This document shows, one piece after another, positions 16,768 through 25,406 of a stretch of 64,000 nucleotides of DNA; within the stretch, counting starts at the first letter, position 1, and each line of letters begins with the position of its first letter. Origin of the DNA: Mycolicibacterium canariasense (GTDB taxonomy: Bacteria; Actinomycetota; Actinomycetes; Mycobacteriales; Mycobacteriaceae); contig NZ_LQOL01000056.1 in the NCBI RefSeq assembly GCF_002101555.1, positions 81,457-145,456 of the forward strand, written 5' to 3'. Both the position numbers and the translations under genes were made by a program. The notes under the pieces are model-generated. The model was given only the letters and a program-made list of their open reading frames with translations. It searched no databases and was not told the origin of the DNA.

Positions 16768-18468
16768 CTAGGGCAAGGGCACGTGCCAGCGCAGGACGGT
16801 TCCGCCGCCGGCAGCCCCGCTCACGGCGAGATCGCCACCGTACTCCTGGGCCCGCAGGCGCAGGTTCGCCAGCCCGCTCTCGGTGACCGGTCCGTCGAAT
16901 CCCCGTCCGTTGTCAGCGATCTCGACGGTGAGATCGTCATCGACCCGCACCGATACCGTGATTTCGGTGGCGCGGCCGTGTCGCACCGCATTACTGACGG
17001 CCTCGCGCACCACGGCCTCGGTGTGGTCGGCGATCGCCGGCTCGATGACCGACAACGGGCCGTTGTATTGCGCGGTGGTGCGGACGTCGGCCGAGGTGAA
17101 CTGGGCCAGCGCGGCGTCGAGGCGTTGGCGCAGCCGGGTGCTCCCCGCTGACCCGCTGTGCAGATCGAAGATTGCGGTCCGGATCTCGGAGATGACGTCC
17201 TGGAGGTCGTCCACGCATTTCTCGACCCGCTGTGCGGCGTCGGCCGGGCGGATCCGGGGGATGGCCCCTTGCAGAGCCAGCCCGGCGGCGAACAACCGCT
17301 GGATGACGTGGTCGTGCAGGTCCCGCGCAATGCGGTCGCGGTCGGTCAGCACGTCGAGTTCGTGCATCCGCCGCTGCGTGGTGGCCAACTGCCAGGCCAA
17401 CGCCGCCTGGTCGGTGAACGCCGCTGCCATCGACAAGTCGTCCTCGGTGAACGGCGCGGCGCCCGCCTCGCGTTGGGTGATCACCACCCCGGCAACGGTT
17501 TCGGTGGTGCGCAGGGGAAGTACCAACGCGGGGCCCGCACTGCCCGCCACCTCGAGATGGGCCGCACACAGCGGAACTCGCCGGGCATACGCCGCACCGA
17601 TCGGGCCGTCGGCCACCGGGATGGGCGCCAGGGCCGCGATGTCGACTGGTTCGGCGCCGGTGACCTCGGCCACCAGAAGCTCGCCGACCGCCCCCGGCTC
17701 CTCGTCCTCGTCCTCGGCGATCGCGACGACGGCGACCGCCGACGAGGTGAGCTGACGGGCGCGCTCGGCGATGACCCGGAACACCGCGGCCGGGTCGGTG
17801 CCGGACAGCAATTCGGTCGCGATGTCCCGGGTGGCCTCGATCCAGGCCTGGCGTTGTTGCGATTGCTGGTACAGCCGGGCGTTCTCGATCGCGATGCCGG
17901 CGGCTGCGGCCAGGGCCTGCGCGAGCACTTGGTCGTCCTCGCTGAAGGGCTGGCCCGAGTTCTTCTCGGTGAGATAGAGATTGCCGAAGACCTCGTCCCG
18001 AATCCTGATCGGGACGCCCAGAAACGTCGTCATGGGCGGGTGGTGCGGCGGGAAGCCGACCGACGCCACGTGGTCCCGGATGTTGTCCAACCGGATCGGG
18101 CGTGGATCGTCGATGAGCACACCGAGCACACCGAGGCCCTGCGGCAGATTGCCGATCTGGTGACGGGTGGGCTCGTCGATGCCCTCGTAGACGAATTCGA
18201 CGAGTTCGTGCCCGTGGCCGCGCACGCCCAGTGCCCCGTACCGGGCGTCGATCAATTCGATCGCGGTGTGCACGATCGTCCTGAGCGTCGCGTCGAGTTC
18301 CAGGCCGGCCGTGACCGTCAGCATCGCGTCGACCAGCCCGTCCAGCCGGTCCCGGCCCTCCACGATCTGCTCGACCCGGTCTTGCACCTCACTGAGCAGC
18401 TCTCGCAGCCTCAACTGCGACAGCGTCTCGCGCAGTGGGCGGTTGCGTCCGTCATCCGGTCCAGGCAC
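16768..18468 (-). CDS. devS: DevS/DosT-like heme-GAF sensor histidine kinase
   Basis: Two-GAF histidine kinase of 566 aa that closely follows the mycobacterial DevS (DosS)/DosT plan. GAF-A (about residues 45-195) holds the GFPPHHPPMTTFLGVP motif, whose histidine (142/143) is the expected heme ligand for O2, NO and CO. GAF-B follows (about 220-360), then a HisKA_3 domain with phospho-acceptor His385 in DRIARDLHDH, then an HATPase_c domain (ADNGRGFDG, ATP lid). It should sense hypoxia and NO and phosphorylate the DevR encoded 9 bases upstream. A DosT-like paralogue cannot be excluded. The start at 18468 gives near-normal family length. Confidence 0.93.
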   Translation of the reverse strand: MPGPDDGRNRPLRETLSQLRLRELLSEVQDRVEQIVEGRDRLDGLVDAMLTVTAGLELDATLRTIVHTAIELIDARYGALGVRGHGHELVEFVYEGIDEPTRHQIGNLPQGLGVLGVLIDDPRPIRLDNIRDHVASVGFPPHHPPMTTFLGVPIRIRDEVFGNLYLTEKNSGQPFSEDDQVLAQALAAAAGIAIENARLYQQSQQRQAWIEATRDIATELLSGTDPAAVFRVIAERARQLTSSAVAVVAIAEDEDEEPGAVGELLVAEVTGAEPVDIAALAPIPVADGPIGAAYARRVPLCAAHLEVAGSAGPALVLPLRTTETVAGVVITQREAGAAPFTEDDLSMAAAFTDQAALAWQLATTQRRMHELDVLTDRDRIARDLHDHVIQRLFAAGLALQGAIPRIRPADAAQRVEKCVDDLQDVISEIRTAIFDLHSGSAGSTRLRQRLDAALAQFTSADVRTTAQYNGPLSVIEPAIADHTEAVVREAVSNAVRHGRATEITVSVRVDDDLTVEIADNGRGFDGPVTESGLANLRLRAQEYGGDLAVSGAAGGGTVLRWHVPLP

Positions 18469-18477
18469 AGCTGGATT

Positions 18478-19125
18478 CTATTGTCCGCGCTGGACCGGGC
18501 GATCGAGCTTCGAGACATAGACAGCGGCCTGGGTGCGGCGCTGCATGCCCAGCTTGGCCAGCAGCCGGGACACGTAGTTCTTGACGGTCTTCTCCGCCAG
18601 GAACATCCGGGCGGCGATCTGCTTGTTGGTCAAGCCCTCACCGAGCAGGTCCAGCAACACCCGTTCCTGATCGGTCAGTCCGGACAGCGGATCGGAATGG
18701 TCGCTCGAACCGCGCAGCTTGGCCATCAGGGCTGCGGCGGCCCGGTTGTCGAGCAGGGACCGGCCGGCTCCGACGTCCTTGATGGCCTGCGCCAACTCCA
18801 TCCCCTTGATGTCTTTCACCACGTAGCCGCTCGCACCGGCCAGGATCGCGTCCAGCATCGCCTCGTCGGAAGTGAAGGAGGTCAGCATCAGACAGCGCAG
18901 ATCGGGCAGTTGGGACAGCAAGTCACGGCACAGCTCGATTCCGTTTCCGTCGGGCAGCCGGACGTCGAGCACCGCCACGTCGGGGCGCAGCGCCGGTATC
19001 CGGGCCAGAGCCTCGGACACCGACCCGGCCTCGCCGATCACATCGAGATCGGCGTCCGACCCGAGGAGGTCGACGAGCCCACGGCGCACCACCTCATGGT
19101 CGTCGACGAGGAACACGGAGACCAT
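18478..19125 (-). CDS. devR: DevR/DosR-like NarL-family response regulator
   Basis: Response regulator of 215 aa. The receiver domain (about residues 1-120) has acidic D8/D9 and phospho-acceptor Asp54 in AVLDVRLPDG, with T82 and K104-type positions (LTSFTSD, VVKDIKG). A C-terminal LuxR-type helix-turn-helix follows (LTDQERVLLDLLGEGLTNKQ, then AEKTVKNYVSRLLAKLGMQR, about 150-200). In mycobacteria DevR switches on the dormancy regulon under hypoxia. The ATG at 19125 (MVSVFLVDDH) is chosen over an upstream in-frame codon at 19161. The order acg-devR-devS on one strand suggests one or two linked transcripts. Confidence 0.93.
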   Translation of the reverse strand: MVSVFLVDDHEVVRRGLVDLLGSDADLDVIGEAGSVSEALARIPALRPDVAVLDVRLPDGNGIELCRDLLSQLPDLRCLMLTSFTSDEAMLDAILAGASGYVVKDIKGMELAQAIKDVGAGRSLLDNRAAAALMAKLRGSSDHSDPLSGLTDQERVLLDLLGEGLTNKQIAARMFLAEKTVKNYVSRLLAKLGMQRRTQAAVYVSKLDRPVQRGQ

Positions 19126-19201
19126 GGGCGGACCTTTCGCGAGAGGATCTGTCCTCACCATTGTGGACGCATGGCGCGGGCAGCGGCAGCCGAAGCGGGC
19201 A

Positions 19202-20176
19202 TCAGATCTCGACCCGCAGCACGTCGTGCAGCGGTCGGCGGGGTGTCGGCGGGGGCACCTCCTCCAGCGATGAGGCGACCCCCAGCCGCACCACCACCTG
19301 CGGCGCGGCGCGTCCGACGAGCGCGCTGATGATCTCCCGGCTGACGGGCACCTCGGTCAGATGGCTGAGCGTGCACGACGACAACCCGGCCATGGTGGCG
19401 TCCAGCAACACCGACGACAGCGCCTCGCCGGCGGCCACGATGCCCTCCCGGCTGTCGTCGGGGGCGGAGATGACCAGCAGCCGGGCCTGATCCTCGCCGA
19501 CGTCGAGCCGGCGCTCGCGATTGCCCGTGACCGGGAAGGTCCGTCCGACATCGACGCGATCGGCTTCCTGCGCCGATATCAGCGCGGTGTGTGGGATGCC
19601 ATCGCTCACCTCGTAGGGGGTTGTCCACCAAGTGATCTCGTGGTGGTACTCGGAATCGTAGAGACGTACCGCGTCGGTCAGGGCGGAGGCCTCGGCGAGG
19701 GCCGGGCGGTCGGCGGGGTCGACGACGTCGACGGCGCAGCCGAAGTGCTCAGTGGTGCGCAACATGCGCTCGAACGCGTCCCAGTCCGGTGGTGCCGCGA
19801 ACGGCAACCGGTCGGTGCGTCTGCGCAGGATGGCATCGGCACGCTGCCGCTGGTCGTCGGTGACCTGTGCCAGCTTGCTCAGACCGATGTCCGCGACGTG
19901 ATACCGGTCTTCGGCGTCGGGATACAACGCCACGTGCGCGGTGTAACCGGCCGCGGCGACGGCCACCCGGAAATGATCGAGGGCGGCCCCACAACTGATC
20001 AGGGCTTGCCGGCCACCGGCATCCGAGGCGACCAGATGATCGGGATCGATGAACAGCGATATGGTGCCGGACCGGATCACCCAGCGCCACGGCTGGCTGT
20101 TGTGATACGACGGGGCGCGGCACGCCAGGTGTACGGCATCCTCGACGAGCGTGACGGGGACGAGTGTCGTCGGCAT
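19202..20176 (-). CDS. Acg-type nitroreductase-fold protein (DosR regulon type)
   Basis: Acg family protein of 324 aa with a nitroreductase-like FMN fold. The N-terminus shows ACRAPSYHNSQPWRWVI, and the later segments DRLPFAAPPDWD and LSSCTLSHLTEVPVSR are typical of mycobacterial Acg (Rv2032) relatives. These are thought to bind and sequester FMN rather than act as classical nitroreductases. The ATG at 20176 (MPTTLVPV) is preferred to the upstream frame extension. A DosR-box-like sequence lies about 34-53 bases upstream, and devR and devS follow on the same strand, so hypoxic induction is expected. Confidence 0.85.
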   Translation of the reverse strand: MPTTLVPVTLVEDAVHLACRAPSYHNSQPWRWVIRSGTISLFIDPDHLVASDAGGRQALISCGAALDHFRVAVAAAGYTAHVALYPDAEDRYHVADIGLSKLAQVTDDQRQRADAILRRRTDRLPFAAPPDWDAFERMLRTTEHFGCAVDVVDPADRPALAEASALTDAVRLYDSEYHHEITWWTTPYEVSDGIPHTALISAQEADRVDVGRTFPVTGNRERRLDVGEDQARLLVISAPDDSREGIVAAGEALSSVLLDATMAGLSSCTLSHLTEVPVSREIISALVGRAAPQVVVRLGVASSLEEVPPPTPRRPLHDVLRVEI

Positions 20177-20209
20177 GTGTCGATCCTGCGCTGCGGACCG
20201 GTCGGCAGG

Positions 20210-20229
20210 GCAGGGCCAGAAGTCCCTAA
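20210..20229 (-). promoter_or_regulatory. DosR/DevR box-like sequence
   Basis: The plus strand reads GCAGGGCCAGAAGTCCCTAA. Against the published 20-base DosR palindrome TTSGGGACTWWAGTCCCSAA it keeps the whole AGTCCC half and about 13 of 20 positions. It lies 34-53 bases upstream of the acg-like start codon, which suits DevR activation. The rest of the 20177-20458 gap shows only short unconvincing frames. Confidence 0.55.
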
Positions 20230-20458
20230 TCGGATGTGAGGTGCGCCGGTGATCCGGCGCCCCGGGCGGCGGTTTCACGAACCCGGACGGGAACCCTCCA
20301 GGTAGGCCACGATGGCGTTGGGCAGACCGCGGCGGGCTTCACGGCCATCCGGAAATGGGCGGTTCAGTTCCATCCCGACGGTCTGGGTGGTTCCGCCGCG
20401 GACCTGGCACACGGCGGCGCGGTCGCATACCGGATTGCATTGCTACTCGCCGGCCGGT

Positions 20459-21082
20459 TCAGGTGACCTTGAGCGCCGGTCCGATCCACCGCCGTAGGTA
20501 GGCCCGCAGCCGGGCGCCGGTCCGCGGTGGATCGGTCGGCGCGACGATCATCGACTGGATGTTGCGCAACAGGAACTCGACCAGCTCGTCGAGGGTGTCA
20601 TCGTCATAACCCATTGCCGCCCAGTCGATATGGGTGTGGCGCAACATCGTCCGGCACCGGGCGATGACGTCGGCGGTGAGCATGCCACGGCTGAAGCTGC
20701 TGGTGCGGTCGCTGTCCAGCAGCAATTCCAGCAACGGCTCGTGGGGGAGTCGTTCGATGATGTAGGCGACCACCTCGACCAGTTGGTCGGTAGCGCTCAG
20801 GTTCGCCGTCCGGATACCGACCTGGGCAACGAAGCCCTCCAAACTCACCTCTGCCACCGCGGTGAACAGTTCTTCGGTACCGGTGAAGTAGCGGTAGATG
20901 GTCCTGCGGGTGATCCCGAGCGCCTCGGACACGTCGGCCAATGCGGTGCGGCCGGCGCCCCGCTCGTCGATCATCGCCCTGGTGGCGTCGATGATCCGCT
21001 TGCGCGCCTCGGCATCGTCGGTCGGTGGCGCGCCGCCCCATCCTTTGCGTCCCACACCCGCGACTCTTCCAGATGGCGACAT
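20459..21082 (-). CDS. TetR family transcriptional regulator
   Basis: TetR regulator of 207 aa with helix-turn-helix LADVSEALGITRRTIYRYFT (about residues 49-68). The ligand domain shares ERLPHEPLLELLL and DWAAMGYDDDTLDELVEFLL with the TetR at 8568-9206, so the two are paralogues. No oxygenase gene lies next to this copy; the neighbouring genes are a small secreted protein 16 bases upstream on the same strand and the acg-type gene downstream. The ATG at 21082 is kept, though shorter starts are possible. Its target is unknown. Confidence 0.88.
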   Translation of the reverse strand: MSPSGRVAGVGRKGWGGAPPTDDAEARKRIIDATRAMIDERGAGRTALADVSEALGITRRTIYRYFTGTEELFTAVAEVSLEGFVAQVGIRTANLSATDQLVEVVAYIIERLPHEPLLELLLDSDRTSSFSRGMLTADVIARCRTMLRHTHIDWAAMGYDDDTLDELVEFLLRNIQSMIVAPTDPPRTGARLRAYLRRWIGPALKVT

Positions 21083-21098
21083 CGGCGTGCACGCAGCA

Positions 21099-21410
21099 TC
21101 ACGGGCACTGTCCGTTGTTGACGCACGTCGGTGCCGCGGTCGCCTTGTAGGTCGGCGCCGCGAACGTTGTGGCCGGCATCGATTCGGGCACCTGGGCGGT
21201 GGCCGTGGATCCCAGCTTCATGGCCGCGGTGGGGTTGATCAGCATGGCCGGCACGGTCGGTGACGAGTAGGTGCCGGTGGTCGAGGAATCTCCCGATCCG
21301 CCGGCCACCGTTGCGCTCGGGCCGCCGCCGCCGATGATTTCGATCAGGAGCGCGACGACGACGGCCCCGCCGCCGACCACGGCACACACTCTCTTCTGCA
21401 GATCCGCCAT
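21099..21410 (-). CDS. Small mycobacterial membrane-anchored or secreted protein
   Basis: Protein of 103 aa with one N-terminal hydrophobic segment (about residues 7-27, CAVVGGGAVVVALLIEIIGG) and an Ala/Thr/Ser/Pro-rich outside part ending in two cysteines (CVNNGQC). This resembles many short exported mycobacterial proteins of unknown function, including the partial gene at the end of this window (shared TYSSP-type segment followed by small-residue repeats). The ATG at 21410 follows AGGAGCGACG, a good ribosome-binding site. It lies just upstream of a TetR gene on the same strand. Confidence 0.7.
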   Translation of the reverse strand: MADLQKRVCAVVGGGAVVVALLIEIIGGGGPSATVAGGSGDSSTTGTYSSPTVPAMLINPTAAMKLGSTATAQVPESMPATTFAAPTYKATAAPTCVNNGQCP

Positions 21411-21627
21411 CGTCGCTCCTCCACGGACTCGGCGTCGTTTGATGCGAGGAACAAGCACGACTGGGGTTCGTGAATTCCCGAAAATGACTGTCTCAGCAGG
21501 CTTTACGAGCATCCACATGTGACAGGCAGCCCACAGCTGGGCGCGCAGGCCGCAGATCTGGGGCCGGTCAGGCGCCGTGCCGGCCACCATCCATCAGATC
21601 GTCTACGACAAAGGTCGAACGGCAAAA

Positions 21628-21665
21628 GGCCCGCCCGGTGAGTCGAGTGACTCGCCGGGCAGGCC
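21628..21665 (-). terminator. Intrinsic terminator of the STAS operon
   Basis: 17-base-pair stem with one mismatch and one G-T pair and a 4-base loop. On the minus strand it is followed by TTTT (plus-strand AAAA at 21624-21627). It begins 13 bases beyond the stop of the 20-codon ORF and would end transcription of the STAS gene and that ORF. It is the most classical intrinsic terminator in this window. Confidence 0.85.
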
Positions 21666-21678
21666 TTGTGCGGTGGAG

Positions 21679-21741
21679 TTAGTGAGCCGGCTTGCGGTGA
21701 CGGCGTACGAGAGCGGTCAGCCAGCGAACGTCGAGCAACAT
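21679..21741 (-). CDS. Candidate 20-residue small protein downstream of the STAS gene
   Basis: Short ORF: an ATG 18 bases after the STAS stop, preceded by AAGGAAAGG at about 10 bases spacing (a stronger Shine-Dalgarno than most genes here), 20 codons, a TAA stop, then a strong intrinsic terminator. The peptide begins MLLDVRWLTALVRR and ends HRKPAH. It is amphipathic and very basic at the C-terminus, with a pattern that could sit on a membrane. The spacing, ribosome-binding site and terminator make translation plausible. Function unknown. Confidence 0.5.
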   Translation of the reverse strand: MLLDVRWLTALVRRHRKPAH

Positions 21742-21759
21742 GTGATCCGCCTTTCCTTG

Positions 21760-22182
21760 TTATGCGGTCTTGTGCAGCAGTGGGAGCAGCCGCCGACGGG
21801 CGAGGGTGCCCTCGGCGAAGTGATGCAGCGCCTCGGGAACCGACGCGGTGATCGGGAAGGCGTCGTCGAGCAACCGCAGTATGTCGAGCACCTGCGGGCT
21901 GGCCACCAGGGCCCATTCCACCCCGGCCAGATCGCACTCGTCATCGAGTCCGTACAGCAGGGACACGCCACGGGCGGACAGTCCGGTCACGCCGCTGAGG
22001 TCCAACACGAACGGCTTCTCGGTGAGCACCAACTGCCGGACCCGGTGAGTGAGTCGATCGAAGTTGGCGTCGTCGATGACGCCGGTCAGTGTTGCGACGG
22101 TCGCCAGATGGCGGCACTGCGCACGCAACTGGGCACCGTCACACTCGACCGCCGGATTGCCGTACCGGAATGCGATCGTCAT
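21760..22182 (-). CDS. STAS domain protein (anti-sigma factor antagonist-like)
   Basis: Single STAS-domain protein of 140 aa. The core reads LTEKPFVLDLSGVTGLSARGVSLLYGLDDEC, the region where SpoIIAA-type proteins carry the phosphorylatable serine (here Ser in GLSARG). It may act as a partner-switching regulator of a sigma factor, but no anti-sigma gene is adjacent. The ATG at 22182 has an excellent GGGAGG ribosome-binding site; an in-frame ATG at 22239 lacks one. A 20-codon ORF and a terminator follow. The upstream 232 bases are unusually AT-rich. Confidence 0.8.
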   Translation of the reverse strand: MTIAFRYGNPAVECDGAQLRAQCRHLATVATLTGVIDDANFDRLTHRVRQLVLTEKPFVLDLSGVTGLSARGVSLLYGLDDECDLAGVEWALVASPQVLDILRLLDDAFPITASVPEALHHFAEGTLARRRLLPLLHKTA

Positions 22183-22414
22183 GTTGGGCCTCCCTTCGGT
22201 GTCTCTCACGTCGGTGAACGTGATACCGAAGTTATCCACCGAATTTAAGGTACCTGGGAGTACGCATTAATACTTTGCTAAGAAGTGCTCCTGATACGCA
22301 CGTAAGGGTTTGCTGAGAAAAACGTATAGCGTTGTGTTGCAACATATTTCGCTAAAATAAGACAATCTCTCAGTAATTGACGCCAACTTACCGTGCAGTA
22401 GCCTAAGTGTATTC
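22183..22414. other. AT-rich intergenic promoter region
   Basis: Gap between the minus-strand LigD-like gene (ending at 22415) and the STAS gene start. The roughly 22240-22410 part is markedly AT-rich against its surroundings. It contains a perfect 10-base palindrome TGTTGCAACA (22335-22344) inside a looser AGCG...CGCT frame, and several CTGAGA-like repeats. It most likely holds the STAS promoter and regulatory sites; no gene is evident. Confidence 0.45.
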
Positions 22415-23641
22415 TCAGCGTCGAAACTGGCCGCCGGTGTAACCGATCCACGGCGAATAATCGGCGATCAACGCATCCTGGGCAGGGCGTTCCTCCTCGG
22501 GAACGTGCTGCAGGTTGATCCGCACCCGGTACCAGATCGAGCTCGGCCCGCGCATCCCGTCGATGAGCACATCCACCGGGGCCAGCCGTTCGGCCGCGCC
22601 GGGATGGCGGTCACGCCATACGTCGAGCGCGGCCAGCGCCTCGTCGCGGGTCTTGGTCCGGGCGACCTCGATGAGCGGCATGGTCGATTGCCTGCGTCCG
22701 TCCTTGGGCGCCTTGCCGCGCTTCTCCATCGGCCCGAGCTGCTCGGCGAGCTCCAGCAGCGGCTCCAGCCGACCAGCGGAATTGTCCATGCCTTCCCACG
22801 GATCACCCATGTCGGCGAACCGCGCAGGCACGGTGGCGATGGTGTACGCCTCGGCACGGCAGCCGGCAACCTCGTCCCAGCGCAGCGGTGTCGACACCCT
22901 GGCGTCCGGCGTGGCCCGCACCGAGTAAGCCGAGGCAACGGTGCGGTCCTTGGCGTTCTGGTTGAAATCCACGAACACCCGCGCGCCGCGTTCCTCTTTC
23001 CACCAGCGTGCGGTGGCCAGGTCGGGGGCGCGCTGCTCGACCACCCGGGCCACCGTCTCGGCGGCCAGCCGGACCTGTTTGAACGGCCAGTGCGGATGGA
23101 TGCGGGCATAGATGTGGAAGCCGCGCGACCCCGAGGTCTTGGGCCACGCCGTCAATCCGTGATCGGCGAGCACCTCGCGGGCCACCTGGGCCACCGCCAG
23201 GATCTGCTCCCACTGCACGCCCGGCATCGGATCCAGGTCGACCCGCAGTTCGTCGGGATGGTCCAGGTCGGCGGCGCGCACCGGGTGCGGATTGAGGTCG
23301 ACGCAGCCGAGGTTGACCGCCCAGACCAGTCCGGCGGCGTCGGTCAGGACGGCCTCCTTGGCCGAGGTGCCCGAGGCGTACTTGAGCTCGGCGACGTCGA
23401 TCCAGTCGGGCCGTTTCTCGGGGGCCCGCTTCTGGAAGATCGCTTCGGCGGTGATGCCCTTGACGAAGCGCTTCAGGATCATCGGCCGGTCTGCGACACC
23501 GCGCAGCGCGCCGTCGGCAACGGCCAGGTAGTAGTCGATCAGATCCCGCTTGGTCACGCCGACATCGGGGAAAATCACCTTGTCGGGGTGGGTGACGGGC
23601 ACCCGCCGGCCACCCACCTCCAGTGCGACCGTGTCGGCCAT
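22415..23641 (-). CDS. LigD-like polymerase/primase domain protein (PolDom)
   Basis: Stand-alone archaeo-eukaryotic primase-type polymerase of 408 aa, related to the POL domain of LigD and to mycobacterial PolD proteins. Visible motifs: catalytic DLD in ELRVDLDPMPG (about residues 132-142), KTSGSRGFHIYARI (about 169-182) and VFVDFNQNAKDRTVASAYSV (about 222-241). The family adds ribo- or deoxyribonucleotides at DNA ends and gaps in end-joining or base-excision repair. There is no ligase or nuclease domain. Its place just upstream of divergent fadD2 matches Rv0269c of M. tuberculosis (from memory). Confidence 0.9.
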   Translation of the reverse strand: MADTVALEVGGRRVPVTHPDKVIFPDVGVTKRDLIDYYLAVADGALRGVADRPMILKRFVKGITAEAIFQKRAPEKRPDWIDVAELKYASGTSAKEAVLTDAAGLVWAVNLGCVDLNPHPVRAADLDHPDELRVDLDPMPGVQWEQILAVAQVAREVLADHGLTAWPKTSGSRGFHIYARIHPHWPFKQVRLAAETVARVVEQRAPDLATARWWKEERGARVFVDFNQNAKDRTVASAYSVRATPDARVSTPLRWDEVAGCRAEAYTIATVPARFADMGDPWEGMDNSAGRLEPLLELAEQLGPMEKRGKAPKDGRRQSTMPLIEVARTKTRDEALAALDVWRDRHPGAAERLAPVDVLIDGMRGPSSIWYRVRINLQHVPEEERPAQDALIADYSPWIGYTGGQFRR

Positions 23642-23695
23642 AGCGCCATCCTAGTTAGCTCTCCGGCTGCGACCTGAGTCACATATTGTGGCCGT

Positions 23696-25366
23696 ATGCC
23701 CAGTCTCTTCGACCTGCCTGCGCAGGCGGTGGCGAAAGCCCAGCAGTATTTCGACCGCGGCTCGGCGGAGCTGCATTACGCGCGCAAGATGTTCGAGGCC
23801 GGTGCCTTCAAGCTGGAGCCACCGCAGAACTTCGTCGCCATGCTGGCCGATATCCGCCGCTGGGGCGAATTCGGGATGATCCCGGCGCTCAACGCGCGGC
23901 GCTACCCGGACCGGACCGCCGTCATCGACGACGACGGTGCCATCACCTTCGCCGAGCTGGACCAGGCTGCCCACGCGGTGGCCAACGGCCTGCGCAATAT
24001 GGGTGTCAAAGGCGGCGACGGTGTCGCCCTGCTGGTCCGCAACCACCGCTGGTTCCTCATCGGGCTGTACGGCGCGGCCCGGGTCGGTGCCCGCGTCATC
24101 CTGCTCAACAGCGAGTTCTCCGGTCCACAGATCAAGGAGGTCTCCGAGCGTGAAGGCGCCAAGGTCATCATCTACGACGACGAATACGCCGGTGCGGTGG
24201 CGCTGGCCGAACCGCCGTTGGGCAAGCTGCGTGCCCTGCCCACCAACCCCGACAAGCCCGATGGGCCGTCGGGCACCGATGACACGCTGGCCGACCTGAT
24301 CAAGCGCAGCAGCAAGAAGCCCGCGCCGAAGGCCACCAAGCACTCCTCGGTCATCATCCTGACCAGCGGCACCACCGGAACCCCCAAGGGCGCCAACCGC
24401 AGCACCCCGCCGTCACTGGCCCCCATCGGCGGTGTGCTGTCCCACGTCCCGTTCAAATCCGGTGAGGTCACCTCGTTGCCGGCGCCGATGTTCCACGCGT
24501 TGGGGTTCCTGCACGCCACCATCGCGATGATGCTGGGCACCACGCTGGTGCTGCGCCGGCGCTTCAAACCGGCGACCGTGCTGGCCGATATCGAAAAGCA
24601 CCGGGTGACCGCGATGGTCGTGGTCCCGGTGATGCTGTCGCGCATCCTCGACGAACTCGACAAGACGCAGCCCAAGCCCAACCTGTCCAGCCTGCGGATC
24701 GTGTTCGTGTCCGGCTCGCAGCTGGGCGCCGAGCTGGCCACCCGGGCGCTCAAGGAACTGGGTCCGGTGATCTACAACCTGTACGGCTCCACCGAGATCG
24801 CCTTTGCCTCGATCGCCCGGCCCAAGGATTTGTCCGTCAATCCGGCTACGGTCGGACCGCCGGTCAAAGGCATCACGGTGAAGATCCTCGACGACAACGG
24901 GGTCGAGGTTCCCCAAGGCGAAGTCGGGCGCATCTTCGTGCGGAACACCTTCCCGTTCGAGGGCTACACCGGCGGGGGCGGCAAGCAGATCATCGACGGC
25001 ATGTTGTCCTCGGGCGATGTGGGGTACTTCGACGAGAACGGACTGCTGTACGTGTCCGGCCGCGACGACGAGATGATCGTCTGCGGCGGCGAGAACGTCT
25101 TCCCCGCCGAGGTCGAGGACCTCATCAGTGGCCATCCCGAGGTGATCGAGGCCACCGCGCTCGGCGTCGAGGACCTGGAGTTCGGTGCGCGGCTGCGTGC
25201 CTTCGTGGTGAAGGCCGAAGGGGCCACCATCGACGAGGACGCGATCAAGACGTACGTCAAGGAAAATCTGGCGCGCTACAAGGTGCCCCGCGACGTCGTC
25301 TTCCTCGACGAGTTGCCGCGCAACCCGACGGGCAAGATCCTCAAGCGCGAGCTGCGGGAATTGTGA
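23696..25366 (+). CDS. fadD2: Fatty-acid-CoA ligase FadD2
   Basis: AMP-forming acyl-CoA synthetase of 556 aa. The P-loop-like motif ILTSGTTGTPKGAN (about residues 221-234), the adenine motif YNLYGSTEIA (about 361-370), SGRDDEMIVCGGENVFP (about 458-474) and C-terminal catalytic lysine NPTGKILKREL are all present. It activates fatty acids to acyl-CoA through an acyl-AMP. The N-terminus and the neighbourhood (LigD-like gene divergent, fadE6 nearby) match Rv0270 fadD2. A small SDR gene follows on the same strand 40 bases on. The ATG at 23696 is supported by family length. Confidence 0.92.
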   Translation: MPSLFDLPAQAVAKAQQYFDRGSAELHYARKMFEAGAFKLEPPQNFVAMLADIRRWGEFGMIPALNARRYPDRTAVIDDDGAITFAELDQAAHAVANGLRNMGVKGGDGVALLVRNHRWFLIGLYGAARVGARVILLNSEFSGPQIKEVSEREGAKVIIYDDEYAGAVALAEPPLGKLRALPTNPDKPDGPSGTDDTLADLIKRSSKKPAPKATKHSSVIILTSGTTGTPKGANRSTPPSLAPIGGVLSHVPFKSGEVTSLPAPMFHALGFLHATIAMMLGTTLVLRRRFKPATVLADIEKHRVTAMVVVPVMLSRILDELDKTQPKPNLSSLRIVFVSGSQLGAELATRALKELGPVIYNLYGSTEIAFASIARPKDLSVNPATVGPPVKGITVKILDDNGVEVPQGEVGRIFVRNTFPFEGYTGGGGKQIIDGMLSSGDVGYFDENGLLYVSGRDDEMIVCGGENVFPAEVEDLISGHPEVIEATALGVEDLEFGARLRAFVVKAEGATIDEDAIKTYVKENLARYKVPRDVVFLDELPRNPTGKILKRELREL

Positions 25367-25406
25367 TCGCGGAATAGACGGCGATGCCCGCGGGTAGTAG
25401 CTGCTT

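Noticed and set aside
20275..20412. Short minus-strand frame (32-45 codons) between the acg-type gene and the TetR gene
   Set aside because: No convincing ribosome-binding site, start uncertain (ATG 20373 or GTG 20410-20412), no recognisable domain; could be a remnant, but the support is too weak.
23665..23695. Small CACA-TAT-TGTG inverted repeat just before fadD2
   Set aside because: Four-base arms are too short to support an operator call without other evidence.
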